DNA from: JAVJQS01 sp040218815
Lineage (GTDB): Bacteria > Bacteroidota > Bacteroidia > Flavobacteriales_E > Vicingaceae
Direction: 5' to 3'
DNA: 64,000 nucleotides
NCBI GenBank assembly: GCA_040218815.1
Contig: JAVJQS010000007.1
Location: forward strand, 1-64,000
The translations under genes were made by a program, and so were the position numbers. The notes beneath the pieces were generated by a model. That model had not been told where the DNA came from, did not search any database, and was given only the letters and a program-made list of their open reading frames with translations. Shown here piece by piece: positions 51,622-60,220 of this stretch. Every line of letters begins with the position of its first letter. Position 1 is the first letter of the stretch.

Positions 51622-53039
51622 AAGAGAAGGAAGAATATATGGATCAATCTTTTCGCGACTCTATCGGTACCATCGATGAAGAGGGGAAGCGAAAATGGAT
51701 TTATCCTAAAAAACCTTCCGGGAAATTTTACAATGCCCGTACATGGGTAAGTGTGTTTTTACTATGCCTGCTTTTTGCTGGGCCCTTTTTAAGAATTTCA
51801 GGTAAGCCTTTATTGCTGCTGAATATTTTAGAGCGAAAGTTTATCATTTTTGGGCAAGTTTTTTGGCCACAAGACTTTTACATCTTCGTGCTTGCCATGC
51901 TTGCAGGTATCGTCTTTGTTGTGCTATTTACGGTTGTGTTTGGACGGCTTTTTTGCGGCTGGGTATGCCCTCAAACCATTTTTATGGAAATGGTTTTTCG
52001 AAAAATTGAGTATTGGATTGAAGGCGATTTTAAACAACAACAGCGACTAGCAAAACAAAAGTGGGACAGCGAAAAAATTCGAAAGAAAACATTAAAACAC
52101 CTGATTTTTTTCTTCATTTCCTTTTTAATCTCTAATACCTTTTTGGCCTATATTATTGGCTCAGAAGAGTTGATTAAAATCATTACAGATCCCCCATCAG
52201 AACACATTGGTGGTTTAATCAGCATTTTAATTTTTACTGGCGTTTTTTACTGGGTATTCAGTTGGTTTCGTGAACAAGTTTGTATAGTAGCTTGCCCTTA
52301 TGGTCGTTTACAAGGGGTAATGCTCGACAGAAACTCCTTGGTAGTGGCTTATGATTACATCCGAGGTGAGAAACGCGGAAGATATAAAAAAGGAGAGGAT
52401 AGAGATGCGGCTAATAAAGGCGATTGTATTGACTGTAATCAATGTGTGAATGTATGTCCCACGGGAATTGATATAAGAAACGGCACACAATTAGAATGTG
52501 TCAACTGCACCGCCTGCATGGATGCGTGCGATCACATCATGGAAAATGTAAATCTTCCCAAAGGATTGATTCGTTTAGATTCTGAAGAAGGAATTGTAAA
52601 TAAAAAGCATACTTTTTTCTCTACCCGAACTATTGCATATACCATTGTTTTAGTGCTTATAACTACAGCGGTTGGTTTTCTTCTTGCCAGCCGAACAGAC
52701 GTTGATGCCACCATTTTAAAAACCACAGGACAAGAATATCAAAAAAGGGAAAACGGCAAAATCAGTAACCTCTATAATTATAAAATAATCAACAAAACAT
52801 TTGATGATATACATGCGGAAATAAGAATGATTGATAGAGAAGGAGAAATTGAAATGATAGGCAAAAAGGGAGTTGTTATTCCTGCAGAAGCTCTAGCTCA
52901 AGGCACCTTCTTTTTAGTTTTAAATAAAGAGGACTTAGTTGATAGAAAAACGAATATACAATTGGGTGTTTATAACGAAAACGGTGAGTTACTCGACAAA
53001 GTAAAAACCGCATTTCTAGCACCGATAAATCCTAGTTAA
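51618..53039 (+). CDS. ccoG: Cytochrome oxidase accessory protein CcoG (copper/Fe-S protein)
   Basis: This 473-residue membrane-bound ferredoxin-like protein is needed for cbb3 assembly and reduces copper for delivery. It has several membrane helices, CGWVCPQTIFME and CPYGRLQG motifs, and two 4Fe-4S clusters in CIDCNQCVNVCPTG and CVNCTACMDACDHIM. A C-terminal immunoglobulin-like domain follows (about 370-473). The start overlaps ccoP by 4 bases and the stop is 1 base before ccoH, consistent with one operon. Confidence 0.95.
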   Translation: MKEKEEYMDQSFRDSIGTIDEEGKRKWIYPKKPSGKFYNARTWVSVFLLCLLFAGPFLRISGKPLLLLNILERKFIIFGQVFWPQDFYIFVLAMLAGIVFVVLFTVVFGRLFCGWVCPQTIFMEMVFRKIEYWIEGDFKQQQRLAKQKWDSEKIRKKTLKHLIFFFISFLISNTFLAYIIGSEELIKIITDPPSEHIGGLISILIFTGVFYWVFSWFREQVCIVACPYGRLQGVMLDRNSLVVAYDYIRGEKRGRYKKGEDRDAANKGDCIDCNQCVNVCPTGIDIRNGTQLECVNCTACMDACDHIMENVNLPKGLIRLDSEEGIVNKKHTFFSTRTIAYTIVLVLITTAVGFLLASRTDVDATILKTTGQEYQKRENGKISNLYNYKIINKTFDDIHAEIRMIDREGEIEMIGKKGVVIPAEALAQGTFFLVLNKEDLVDRKTNIQLGVYNENGELLDKVKTAFLAPINPS

Positions 53040-53040
53040 A

Positions 53041-53475
53041 ATGAAGTGGAATTGGGGAACTAAAATAGGATTGCTTTACACTGTTTTTGTGTTGTTTATT
53101 ATCGGCATGGTTTACATGGCTTTTAATCAAAAGTATGACTTAGTTACAGAAGATTATTATGCAGAAGAAATAGCCTATCAAAACACTATAGATAGCAAAT
53201 CTCGAACTAAACAACTTAACGGCAATTTAACTACAGCAATAGAAGGAAAGTATTTAAAACTTGTATTTCCCGAAAAGGAAGCTGCATTAAAGGGGAGTGT
53301 AATTTGTTTTCGTCCTTCAGATGAAAGGAAAGATTTTACTGAAGAGTTTAACATCACTAATGGTATTTACAAGATTGCTTTAAGCAAGTTTATCGCTGGT
53401 AAATACACCCTAAAAATAAGCTGGCAGCAAAACGACTTAAGCTATTATAAGGAACAAATAATCATTATTCCCTGA
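53041..53475 (+). CDS. ccoH: FixH/CcoH family protein
   Basis: The 144-residue protein has one N-terminal transmembrane helix (IGLLYTVFVLFIIGMVYMAFN) followed by the FixH motif KYDLVTEDYYAEEIAYQNTIDSKSR and a beta-rich periplasmic domain. CcoH is required for stable assembly of cbb3 oxidase and for copper delivery. The gene shares a 1-base junction with ccoG upstream and overlaps the next gene by one base. Confidence 0.93.
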   Translation: MKWNWGTKIGLLYTVFVLFIIGMVYMAFNQKYDLVTEDYYAEEIAYQNTIDSKSRTKQLNGNLTTAIEGKYLKLVFPEKEAALKGSVICFRPSDERKDFTEEFNITNGIYKIALSKFIAGKYTLKISWQQNDLSYYKEQIIIIP

Positions 53476-54170
53476 TGGAGTATTGGACTGCATTTACAAT
53501 TGGATTACTTGGAAGCATGCATTGCGCAGGCATGTGTGGCCCGATTGCCTTTGCTTTGCCTTTGAACAGAAGTAATGCTTTTACTCGTTTTACAGGAAGT
53601 GTGCTTTATAACTTTGGCCGACTGCTAACCTATGCCCTATTGGGAATTATACTTGGCTCTATTGGCAAAAGCATTGCAATAGCAGGCTTTCAACAAAGTC
53701 TTTCAATTGTTATAGGAACTATTTTAGTATTAAGCGTTCTTCTACCATTACTGCGAATTAAAAAAATTCCTTTACCAAAATTTTCATTGTGGTTAGGCAG
53801 CCTAAAAGGAGAGATGGGAAAACGATTTGGTCGCCAAAGTAATGCTAACTTATTCACTATCGGTTTACTGAATGGCTTGCTGCCTTGCGGACTAGTTTAT
53901 GTTGCTATTGCTGGAGCATCAGTAACTGCACAAGCACTAAGCGGCGGATTATTTATGCTATGTTTCGGCCTAGGAACCTTGCCATTAATGTTGTCTATTT
54001 CTGTTTATTCTTCCTCTATACAAAAAGCATTACTAGCTCCAATTAGGAGGTTTGTCCCAGTGTTTGTGCTATTAATGGGAACCTTATTAATAATTAGAGG
54101 CATGGATTTGGGAATTCCCTATTTAAGTCCAGAAATAGAAGCAAGTACTGAAATTGTTAAATGCCACTAA
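53475..54170 (+). CDS. Sulfite exporter TauE/SafE-type membrane protein of the cco operon
   Basis: The 231-residue protein has about six helices and the motifs LGSMHCAGMCGPIAFALP and NGLLPCGLVYVAIAGA, which define the UreH-like/TauE-SafE 2 proteins often coded after ccoH. The conserved Cys and Met residues in the first motif could handle copper. It overlaps ccoH by one base. Despite the family name, sulfite export is not indicated here; a part in copper or thiol supply to the oxidase is more likely. Confidence 0.85.
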   Translation: MEYWTAFTIGLLGSMHCAGMCGPIAFALPLNRSNAFTRFTGSVLYNFGRLLTYALLGIILGSIGKSIAIAGFQQSLSIVIGTILVLSVLLPLLRIKKIPLPKFSLWLGSLKGEMGKRFGRQSNANLFTIGLLNGLLPCGLVYVAIAGASVTAQALSGGLFMLCFGLGTLPLMLSISVYSSSIQKALLAPIRRFVPVFVLLMGTLLIIRGMDLGIPYLSPEIEASTEIVKCH

Positions 54171-54174
54171 GACT

Positions 54175-55413
54175 ATGAATTGGAAGTCCTACAGCAAAGA
54201 AGAGATCAACCAGCGGGTGAGTAAAGCACTTTCTCAAAATGCAAACTATGCTTCAGGAGAAGTTATCGGCACACCTGCTACCTATTTAGATCAGGAAGAA
54301 TTTTATCCCGATGCTTCTTTCTTAGATGATGCCCCTTTTTTGAGAACACTCATCGCCAACCCAAATCACATTGGCTGCCATACTTTAAGTAAGCAAAGCT
54401 CTCCTATTTTTAAGGGAACACAAAAAATCGAAAGAGAGCTTATTTCACTTTGTGCAGAAGAAATTTTTAAGGCTAAGCCTAATCAAGTAGATGGATATGT
54501 AGCTACGGGAGGAACTGAAGCTAACTTAGAAGCGATGTGGATTTACCGCAACTATTTCATGCAAGAATATCAAGCTTCTTCCTCTCAGATTGGGGTAATT
54601 TTTTCCGAAGATACCCACTACTCCATTACTAAAGGCTGTGATTTGTTGCAATTAGAACCATTAATGGTAGCTGTAAATCCTGATAACAGGGAATTACAAC
54701 TAACGGACTTAAGGAAGCAACTTACAGCCGCTAAAGAAAAAGGAGTAAAATATTTTATAGTTATTGTCAATATGTCTACGACTATGTTTGGTTCTGTAGA
54801 CGAAATTGAACCAATGGTGCAATGTTTAGATCGTGAAAATATTGTTTTTAAGCTCCATGTAGATGCTGCTTTTGGTGGTTTTATTTACCCCTTTACCAAT
54901 CCTAATTCCAGCCACAATTTTGCAAACCCTAGGGTGAGTTCTATTTCAATTGATGCACATAAAATGCTGCAAACTCCATATGGAACAGGAATTTTTCTAA
55001 TTCGAAAAGGGCTCATGCAATACGTTACCAATACACATGCACAATATGTTCCTGGCTTAGATTACACCCTTTGTGGAAGTCGCAGTGGAGCAAACACCAT
55101 TGTTATTTGGATGTTATTGATGAATTACGGTTCTAAAGGTTGGACTAAAAAAATGAGTGAACTTATCGAACGCACAGACTATACATGCAAACGGCTCAAC
55201 CAATTAGGAATTAAATACTATCGAAACCCTTTTATCAATATAATTACCATCAAAGGAAATCAAATTTCTGCTAAAATTGCAAAGAAGTATGAACTTGTAG
55301 CAGACACCTATGAAGGCCAACCCGAATGGTGGAAAATTGTGGTGATGGATCATGTAAAGCAAGATCTATTAGAAAGCTTTATTCAAGACCTGAAAGATTC
55401 AAAAGTCAGCTAA
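54175..55413 (+). CDS. PLP-dependent group II decarboxylase
   Basis: The 412-residue enzyme of the pyridoxal phosphate decarboxylase family (glutamate, histidine or aromatic amino acid decarboxylase type) carries ATGGTEANLEAMW, HVDAAFGGFIYP and the Schiff-base Lys in SIDAHKMLQTPYGTG. The ATG at 54175 lies 4 bases after the stop of the preceding gene, so it may be transcribed with the cco operon; the frame also extends back to 54154. The substrate is not clear. Proton-consuming decarboxylation or aspartate decarboxylation for beta-alanine are possible. No antiporter is near. Confidence 0.82.
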   Translation: MNWKSYSKEEINQRVSKALSQNANYASGEVIGTPATYLDQEEFYPDASFLDDAPFLRTLIANPNHIGCHTLSKQSSPIFKGTQKIERELISLCAEEIFKAKPNQVDGYVATGGTEANLEAMWIYRNYFMQEYQASSSQIGVIFSEDTHYSITKGCDLLQLEPLMVAVNPDNRELQLTDLRKQLTAAKEKGVKYFIVIVNMSTTMFGSVDEIEPMVQCLDRENIVFKLHVDAAFGGFIYPFTNPNSSHNFANPRVSSISIDAHKMLQTPYGTGIFLIRKGLMQYVTNTHAQYVPGLDYTLCGSRSGANTIVIWMLLMNYGSKGWTKKMSELIERTDYTCKRLNQLGIKYYRNPFINIITIKGNQISAKIAKKYELVADTYEGQPEWWKIVVMDHVKQDLLESFIQDLKDSKVS

Positions 55414-55586
55414 AGCAAAAATTACTTATTGTTCATTTCCCTTTTTCTGTTGAGCTATTCTAATTAGCATTTTCTTAACGCTTGAGCATAACATTTATAG
55501 GAGAATTTAATCTATCGAGTAAGGAACTTGTTTGTATGAGGTTTCTTAAACTATTGTCAACAAACTTAAGCTTTCATATTGGACGT

Positions 55587-56069
55587 TTATTTTGCTGAAA
55601 CCCAAAACGGGTCGCTCATATTGTCTTTAAATTCTTGTGAAGTATGTGCCAATTGAATTTTCTTTAGCTCCTCTCCACTTGCCACTTGTTGTATTTCATT
55701 AAAAAGTTGTCGCTCCTCAAATCGAATGTGTTTTTCAATAAGTTCTTCAATAGAATTCAAGCGAACACTCAAATCACCTTTTCCCCCTTCAATTAGACTT
55801 TTTATTCTTCCATGCTCCGATAGTGCTTGCTTTACCATTTCATTCTCTTCGCCAAGTACTGGAAAAACCATTGTTTCTTCAATCTCAAAATGTTCCTCTA
55901 AATGATTCAGCCAAAACCATTGCACGTATTGCATAATCCGATTGTTTTCAATACCTCTTTTTATGCCAGTCCTAATCTTCCAACACAACAAAAGCCCCTG
56001 ATGATGGTCTCTACTCAGGTCCTGTAATTCAGTTACCCTTTTAATTGGTTTATTCATAATAATCTTCAC
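55587..56069 (-). CDS. Hemerythrin-like domain protein
   Basis: The 160-residue four-helix bundle carries the metal-binding histidines and glutamates of a hemerythrin HHE domain: SRDHHQGLLLCWKI, WFWLNHLEEHFEIEETMVFP, ALSEHGRIKSLIE and KHIRFEERQLFNEI. It probably binds a di-iron centre that senses or handles O2 or NO. It is the last gene of the minus-strand operon. Its first codons overlap the ferredoxin gene; the ATG at 56057 would shorten the overlap from 20 to 8 bases. Confidence 0.88.
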   Translation of the reverse strand: MKIIMNKPIKRVTELQDLSRDHHQGLLLCWKIRTGIKRGIENNRIMQYVQWFWLNHLEEHFEIEETMVFPVLGEENEMVKQALSEHGRIKSLIEGGKGDLSVRLNSIEELIEKHIRFEERQLFNEIQQVASGEELKKIQLAHTSQEFKDNMSDPFWVSAK

Positions 56070-56376
56070 TTAATAATCTAAATGTTAAGCCGTTTAACTG
56101 CTCATCAGCCATTAATTGGCAAGCTAAGCGACTAGCCTTTTTATTGTTACTTAATTTGTTTAAGGTGTCTTTTTCATCGTCATCTATGTTGGCTTCAATA
56201 ACACCATTTATTAACTCAACATGGCAAGTACCGCACCAGGCTCTACCTTTGCAATACCCTATATCTTCACCCAGCTTGTCCACAATCATTTCCATAAAAT
56301 TTCGATATTCATTTTTATAAAAAATCAAGTGTTTTAGCTCACCAAAATAATCAATCAACCAAACATGATAGGACAT
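56050..56376 (-). CDS. 2Fe-2S ferredoxin
   Basis: The 108-residue protein is of the adrenodoxin/vertebrate-type [2Fe-2S] family. The cluster ligands appear as Cys-x5-Cys-x2-Cys in GYCKGRAWCGTCHVEL and a fourth Cys in SRLACQLM. It likely passes electrons to a partner in this operon, such as the haemoglobin, RIC protein or the dioxygenase-like protein. It lies 5 bases after the lipoprotein gene and overlaps the hemerythrin gene. Confidence 0.87.
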   Translation of the reverse strand: MSYHVWLIDYFGELKHLIFYKNEYRNFMEMIVDKLGEDIGYCKGRAWCGTCHVELINGVIEANIDDDEKDTLNKLSNNKKASRLACQLMADEQLNGLTFRLLSEDYYE

Positions 56377-56381
56377 TTCTG

Positions 56382-56825
56382 CTAATTAAAAAAGCGATTA
56401 TATGCAGCCAAATGTTTCTTGATTTGTTTGTAATTTTTCTGACAGACCTCTGCCTTTTCGGCTTTTAAGCCCTCTATGCTATTTTTTAAAGGAATCAAAT
56501 AGTTGTGTAATTGATTGTGTGCTTCGCCTTTCATTGTGCATTTTTTAAAAATTGTTGTAAACTCGATCTCCAATTCTTTTGCAAGTTGATGATATTCCGA
56601 AAGATCAGCGTCAACCTTCGAGTTGTTAACAAGTGAAATCATGTTTTCAATCCCTTCGGTCGTTTCAGTATTTGCCTCCCACCTTTTGCCTTTATTTAAT
56701 TCAACATCTAAATGTGAATACTCGTGATGAAGGTTAGAATCATCTGTTGACTCATTGTTTGATTGGCTGGTGCAAGAATAGGCTAGCAAAACAAGTCCAA
56801 TCAATACTACTTTTAGTAAATTCAT
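56382..56825 (-). CDS. Small predicted lipoprotein of unknown function
   Basis: The 147-residue protein has a lipoprotein signal ending in LAYSC (Cys18). The mature part is helical and charged (KELEIEFTTIFKKCTMKGEAHNQLHNYL) with two further Cys and several His, which might bind metal or haem. No family is recognised. It is inside the nitrosative-stress-type operon, between the RIC gene and the ferredoxin gene. Confidence 0.75.
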   Translation of the reverse strand: MNLLKVVLIGLVLLAYSCTSQSNNESTDDSNLHHEYSHLDVELNKGKRWEANTETTEGIENMISLVNNSKVDADLSEYHQLAKELEIEFTTIFKKCTMKGEAHNQLHNYLIPLKNSIEGLKAEKAEVCQKNYKQIKKHLAAYNRFFN

Positions 56826-56894
56826 GTCTTATCATTTGAAAAAAAGGGTCACACTTTCACAAATTATTGTTCCAGTATGGCACTACAAAATCAA

Positions 56895-57617
56895 TTATTT
56901 AACAAGTTGCTTCTCCATTTCAATAGCCCTTGGGAACAAAATGTTGTTCTCCAAATGAATGTGTAAATGCAAATCTTCTTCAAACTCCTTTAGTAAAGCA
57001 AAAGTTACTCGGTAAGTATTGCAACCATCACTCGGCATAGTATAGTCATTACTTAATTCCGCAATCTCTCTAAATCTAACCCCCTCGTTATCGTGTTCCT
57101 CCTTCATCATAGCAATAGGGTTTCCAACTGTTCCAAATTGCGGACTTTTCATTTTCTCTCCATCTTGTTTTGCCTTCGCCATTTTTCGAATAAAGGGAAA
57201 CAGTACCAACTCTTCCTTCTTCATGTGAGCTGCCAATTCACCAGCTGAAGCTAAAAACAGCTCTTGTATTTTTATCAATTCTGGATGTGCATCACCATGA
57301 ACTTTAGTCACTTTTGCTAAATACGGCTTTATCTCAGTGATCTTTTCTTCCACATAGCGATGGTGCTTTTTTTCAATGTAGTCTGCCAATAAGTCTAGTG
57401 GCCAAGCATCATAATCAGTTGCACCCGACTGAGTTGTCATGGCGGAATTCAACTTTTCAATTAATTCTTCCGTCTTAAGCTTATTATGCTCAGAGACTTC
57501 TTGGATGCTGCGGTTTCCTCGGCAGCAAAAATCTACCCCAACATTTTTAAATACCGATGCCATTCTATAATCTTTGGCAACCAACTCTCCAACGATATCA
57601 TTTTCTGTGATGTTCAT
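56895..57617 (-). CDS. ric: Iron-sulfur cluster repair di-iron protein (RIC / YtfE / ScdA)
   Basis: The 240-residue protein repairs iron-sulfur clusters damaged by nitric oxide or peroxide. It has the N-terminal DUF542/ScdA_N domain (VGELVAKDYRMASVFKNVGVDFCCRG, with Cys31-Cys32) and a C-terminal hemerythrin domain with the di-iron ligands (IEKKHHRYVE, VHGDAHPEL, HMKKEELVLFPF, MMKEEHDNEG, HLHIHLENNILFP). The length is normal. It is the best functional marker of the operon and, with the Rrf2 regulator, points to NO stress. Confidence 0.95.
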   Translation of the reverse strand: MNITENDIVGELVAKDYRMASVFKNVGVDFCCRGNRSIQEVSEHNKLKTEELIEKLNSAMTTQSGATDYDAWPLDLLADYIEKKHHRYVEEKITEIKPYLAKVTKVHGDAHPELIKIQELFLASAGELAAHMKKEELVLFPFIRKMAKAKQDGEKMKSPQFGTVGNPIAMMKEEHDNEGVRFREIAELSNDYTMPSDGCNTYRVTFALLKEFEEDLHLHIHLENNILFPRAIEMEKQLVK

Positions 57618-57656
57618 TTTATTTTAGTTTTAATAATTATTATTTTTCTGAAGGAT

Positions 57657-58553
57657 TCATTTCCCCCAATTATTTAATTCAGTTTCAGTCCATAAGTTTG
57701 GAAAAAATTTGCGCTGTTGAAATTTTGGATGTAGGTACTTTTTCCATTCACTACCTCCTGTTGCAGCTTTGTTTTCGCCTTTCTTATCTAAGTAATGCTG
57801 TGCTGTTTCCAGGTGAACCATCGGCCATTTTACATTGTAGAAATAATCAAAAGCCTTTAACTTTTCTTTCAGCTCCTCAGATGGATTGAGTTTTGATGCT
57901 TGATCTTCCAAGGTTTTTCCTTTCACTTTTTCAGCTAGTGCAATAAACTTGTCTAAATATTTAGCTTCAAACTGCCTTAATGTCAAGGTCTTTTTGCCTG
58001 ATTTTCGGTTCAGTCCTGCGTCCTTCCAATAGATGTGTTCAAAATAATCTATTGTATTTGCATTTTTGCTGATTCTTTTCTTCCCTTCTTCATTAAGCAG
58101 GTTTTTTAAAGAAGTGCAATAAATTTCTATGTATCGGAATTGAGCACTCTGAAACCCGCTAGCTGGTGCCAATGTGCTTCTAAAGGTGTTATAATCTTCA
58201 TAATTCATTCCGGCCTTCATCACATCAAACGAAGTAATCAGCATATCGGTATAGCGAATAATTCGGTTCAATTTATCAAGCCAAATTGCTTCACTGAGAT
58301 TTTCATGTACAAGCTGTTCTAATTCATGCACAATCATTTTCAACACCAATTCAGTTACCTGATGGTACATTATAAAAATCGACTCATCCTTAAAATTCGT
58401 TCGTGGTTTTTGCAATGAAAGTAGCGTTTCTACTTCTACATAATCCCAATAATTTATTGGTTTTGCATGCAACAAGCCATTTAAATATGTTTCGGGATTT
58501 TCTCCCAAATCGGTGTATTTTTTTTCAATCTCTTGATAGATTTTATCGCTCAT
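57657..58553 (-). CDS. Tryptophan 2,3-dioxygenase family haem protein
   Basis: The 298-residue protein shares the fold and motifs of tryptophan 2,3-dioxygenase: MYHQVTELVLKMIVHELEQL, NTFRSTLAPASGFQSAQFRYIEI, the proximal haem His in WPMVHLETAQHYL, and TGGSEWKKYL. The canonical enzyme opens the tryptophan indole ring to N-formylkynurenine. Some substrate-region residues differ from classical enzymes (HQVTELVLK in place of the HQxxELWFK form), and no formamidase or kynureninase lies near. It overlaps the membrane protein gene upstream by 11 bases, inside an operon of NO/O2-related proteins. A haem-based role in NO chemistry or sensing is possible but is inference. Confidence 0.85.
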   Translation of the reverse strand: MSDKIYQEIEKKYTDLGENPETYLNGLLHAKPINYWDYVEVETLLSLQKPRTNFKDESIFIMYHQVTELVLKMIVHELEQLVHENLSEAIWLDKLNRIIRYTDMLITSFDVMKAGMNYEDYNTFRSTLAPASGFQSAQFRYIEIYCTSLKNLLNEEGKKRISKNANTIDYFEHIYWKDAGLNRKSGKKTLTLRQFEAKYLDKFIALAEKVKGKTLEDQASKLNPSEELKEKLKAFDYFYNVKWPMVHLETAQHYLDKKGENKAATGGSEWKKYLHPKFQQRKFFPNLWTETELNNWGK

Positions 58554-58995
58554 GATTCTCTTTTAAAGTAAATAATGAAAAGCCGAAAACAAATAGGCAA
58601 ATGATTTTAACTAACTCAGCTGCTACATAATAAAAGTGCAGATTAGATGGTGGTAACAGCTGCCCTTGAATAATTAACTCTGCTCGTTGGTCTAAAGCAG
58701 GCAATAACCACAATGTCTGTAGAATTACCAACAGTAATGGGATCAAGAACCAAAGGAGCTTTTTTATTCGGATGGCATTAAAATCATATAGCTGATTGAG
58801 TAAAATAGCAACTGCCAACACCCACTCCACTTTGTTTAACGCACCAAAAACTAACCTCCCTATACCTAAGCCAAGTGGTATAGTAATTCCCTCAGCTCTA
58901 AATTTCAGCCAAGCTTCCATAAAACTAATAGCACACACAAAACCAATCCACAAAAAGGTAGCAATAAGACTTATGGGATGTTTTACAACACTCAT
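58543..58995 (-). CDS. Four-helix membrane protein, function unknown
   Basis: The 150-residue integral membrane protein has about four transmembrane segments (SLIATFLWIGFVCAISFMEAW, WVLAVAILLNQL, LLWFLIPLLLVILQTLWLL, YVAAELVKIICLFVFGFSLF). His, Glu and Arg residues near the membrane faces might bind haem, but no motif is firm. It overlaps both neighbours (4 bases with the globin gene, 11 with the dioxygenase-like gene), so it is translationally coupled and probably works with them. Confidence 0.75.
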   Translation of the reverse strand: MSVVKHPISLIATFLWIGFVCAISFMEAWLKFRAEGITIPLGLGIGRLVFGALNKVEWVLAVAILLNQLYDFNAIRIKKLLWFLIPLLLVILQTLWLLPALDQRAELIIQGQLLPPSNLHFYYVAAELVKIICLFVFGFSLFTLKENHER

Positions 58996-59387
58996 TTTAT
59001 TGGTTTTGCGGTGCTATTTTTATAATGTTCAATTTTATGATGAAACATTGCCGCCATCATTTTTGCCCTCTTAAGTGCCTCTTTAGCTTTCTCTCCATTG
59101 AAGTTTTCATCTAAGGTCTTACCAAATAACTCTATCCATCGGTTAAAATGTTCTATCTCAATAGGCATGGAAGCATGTGGCAAAAAAGGGCTTCCGCTAT
59201 ACGTGTGTTCGTCTAACAAAACGGTTTGCCAAAAGCGATACATTTTTTCTAAGTGTTTTGGCCATTTGCCTTGAATCCGGTCGTTAAAAATGTCTTTTAA
59301 CAACTCATCATTTCGCACCTTTTCGTAGAACTTATCTACTAAGGTTTTAATATCAACTAATGTTGTAATTTCAGTTTTTACCATCAT
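58992..59387 (-). CDS. Group III truncated haemoglobin
   Basis: The 131-residue globin has the group III pattern: LVDKFYEKVRNDELLKDIFN, WPKHLEKMYRFWQTVLLDEHTYSG, PHASMPIEIEHFNRWIELF (proximal His in EHF) and AAMFHHKIEHY. Group III globins bind O2 and NO. Its place between two membrane protein genes in the Rrf2-type operon supports NO detoxification or binding. It joins the upstream gene with a one-base overlap. Confidence 0.92.
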   Translation of the reverse strand: MMVKTEITTLVDIKTLVDKFYEKVRNDELLKDIFNDRIQGKWPKHLEKMYRFWQTVLLDEHTYSGSPFLPHASMPIEIEHFNRWIELFGKTLDENFNGEKAKEALKRAKMMAAMFHHKIEHYKNSTAKPIK

Positions 59388-59704
59388 TAACCTAGCAATT
59401 CAATTAACACAATAGCGGTGTTCACTATTGTTGCAATACTAAAAATGCCAACACACCATTTTGCAGGACCTTGGGCAATTAAAATTGTATTGTTTAACAT
59501 GCTAAAAGTGGAGCAAATAGCAAGATTATAAATTGTTTCATTTCCGTAAGATAAGCCTGCCGCTATTGACCCCCAGCAAGTGTTAATTGCAAGCATAATT
59601 GCCATTGCCCCAAACCTTGACTCCTCAAAGTTTGCTGCTTGTTTATCAAACCAGTTTATTTTCTCTTCTTTTATTCTAAATGTTTCTGTTAATACTGCTT
59701 CCAT
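59387..59704 (-). CDS. Small membrane protein at head of the nitrosative-stress-type operon
   Basis: The 105-residue protein has a soluble N-terminal part and two to three hydrophobic helices (FGAMAIMLAINTCWGSIAAGL, CSTFSMLNNTILIAQG, KWCVGIFSIATIVNTAIVLIELL). No family is recognised. It is the first gene of the operon, and the Rrf2-type operator lies 10-38 bases upstream of its ATG. Confidence 0.72.
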   Translation of the reverse strand: MEAVLTETFRIKEEKINWFDKQAANFEESRFGAMAIMLAINTCWGSIAAGLSYGNETIYNLAICSTFSMLNNTILIAQGPAKWCVGIFSIATIVNTAIVLIELLG

Positions 59705-59713
59705 AATTATTTA

Positions 59714-59742
59714 TTTAGTGGACTATTTTGTCCATTATTATT
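59714..59742 (-). promoter_or_regulatory. Rrf2-type operator upstream of the stress operon
   Basis: On the minus strand the core reads TGGAC-AAAATA-GTCCA, flanked by AATAATAA and CTA. It matches the site before the Rrf2 gene (60221-60252) in arms, spacer and flanks with only a few changes. It lies between the operon's first gene and the 3' end of the regulator gene. Confidence 0.75.
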
Positions 59743-59752
59743 TCAAATTTTT

Positions 59753-60187
59753 TTATGCCCTCAAAAAACTCAGTCCATTATTTAACTTTAAACCCAAAGA
59801 TTGAACTGTCGTGTTCTCTAATAAATCGGTTAACTGATCCCTTACCACTGCAAATTGATGGTGCACTGGACATGGTTTGTTTGCATTACATTGCTTTAAA
59901 CCCAGACCACAGCCTTTATAAATGCTATCTCCATCAAATGCAAATACAATTTCCTTTAATGTTGTATTCGCCATTTTTTCTGATTCCATCGAGAAGCCTC
60001 CTCTTGGCCCTTTTGTGGAATCAATAATTTGGTAGTGTTTTAACTGCTGCAATATTTTTGAAGTATAAGCCTCTGGAGAATCCAAAGCTTTAGATACCTC
60101 CTTTATACTCACACGCTTTCCATCTATTGACTGCTGAGCAATAAAAATAGCTGATCTTATTCCATATTCACACGCTTTTGAAAACAT
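59753..60187 (-). CDS. Rrf2 family transcriptional regulator (NsrR-like)
   Basis: The 144-residue regulator has a winged-helix domain (CEYGIRSAIFIA, VSIKEVSKALDSPEAYTSKILQQL, GPRGGF) and three cluster-type cysteines, Cys93-x6-Cys100-x5-Cys106 (GCGLGLKQCNANKPC), as in the iron-sulfur Rrf2 sensors NsrR and IscR. The neighbouring operon of RIC, hemerythrin and globin genes makes NO sensing the likely signal. A near-perfect 13-bp inverted repeat lies upstream of its own gene and a close copy before the operon, so it probably represses both. Confidence 0.9.
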   Translation of the reverse strand: MFSKACEYGIRSAIFIAQQSIDGKRVSIKEVSKALDSPEAYTSKILQQLKHYQIIDSTKGPRGGFSMESEKMANTTLKEIVFAFDGDSIYKGCGLGLKQCNANKPCPVHHQFAVVRDQLTDLLENTTVQSLGLKLNNGLSFLRA

Positions 60188-60204
60188 ATCTATCTTTTAT
60201 ATGA

Positions 60205-60212
60205 CAAAAATA
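60205..60212 (-). promoter_or_regulatory. -7 box TATTTTTG of the Rrf2 regulator gene
   Basis: The minus strand reads TATTTTTG, a full TAnnTTTG match, 17 bases before the ATG. The operator at 60221-60252 begins 8 bases upstream of it, covering the region that the RNA polymerase would bind. Confidence 0.5.
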
Positions 60213-60220
60213 GTATAAAA

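Noticed and set aside
36509..58553. A kynurenine / 2-aminomuconate pathway built from the RidA protein and the tryptophan dioxygenase homologue.
   Set aside because: The two genes are 21 kb apart and in unrelated contexts, and no formamidase, kynureninase or aminocarboxymuconate enzyme is in the window.
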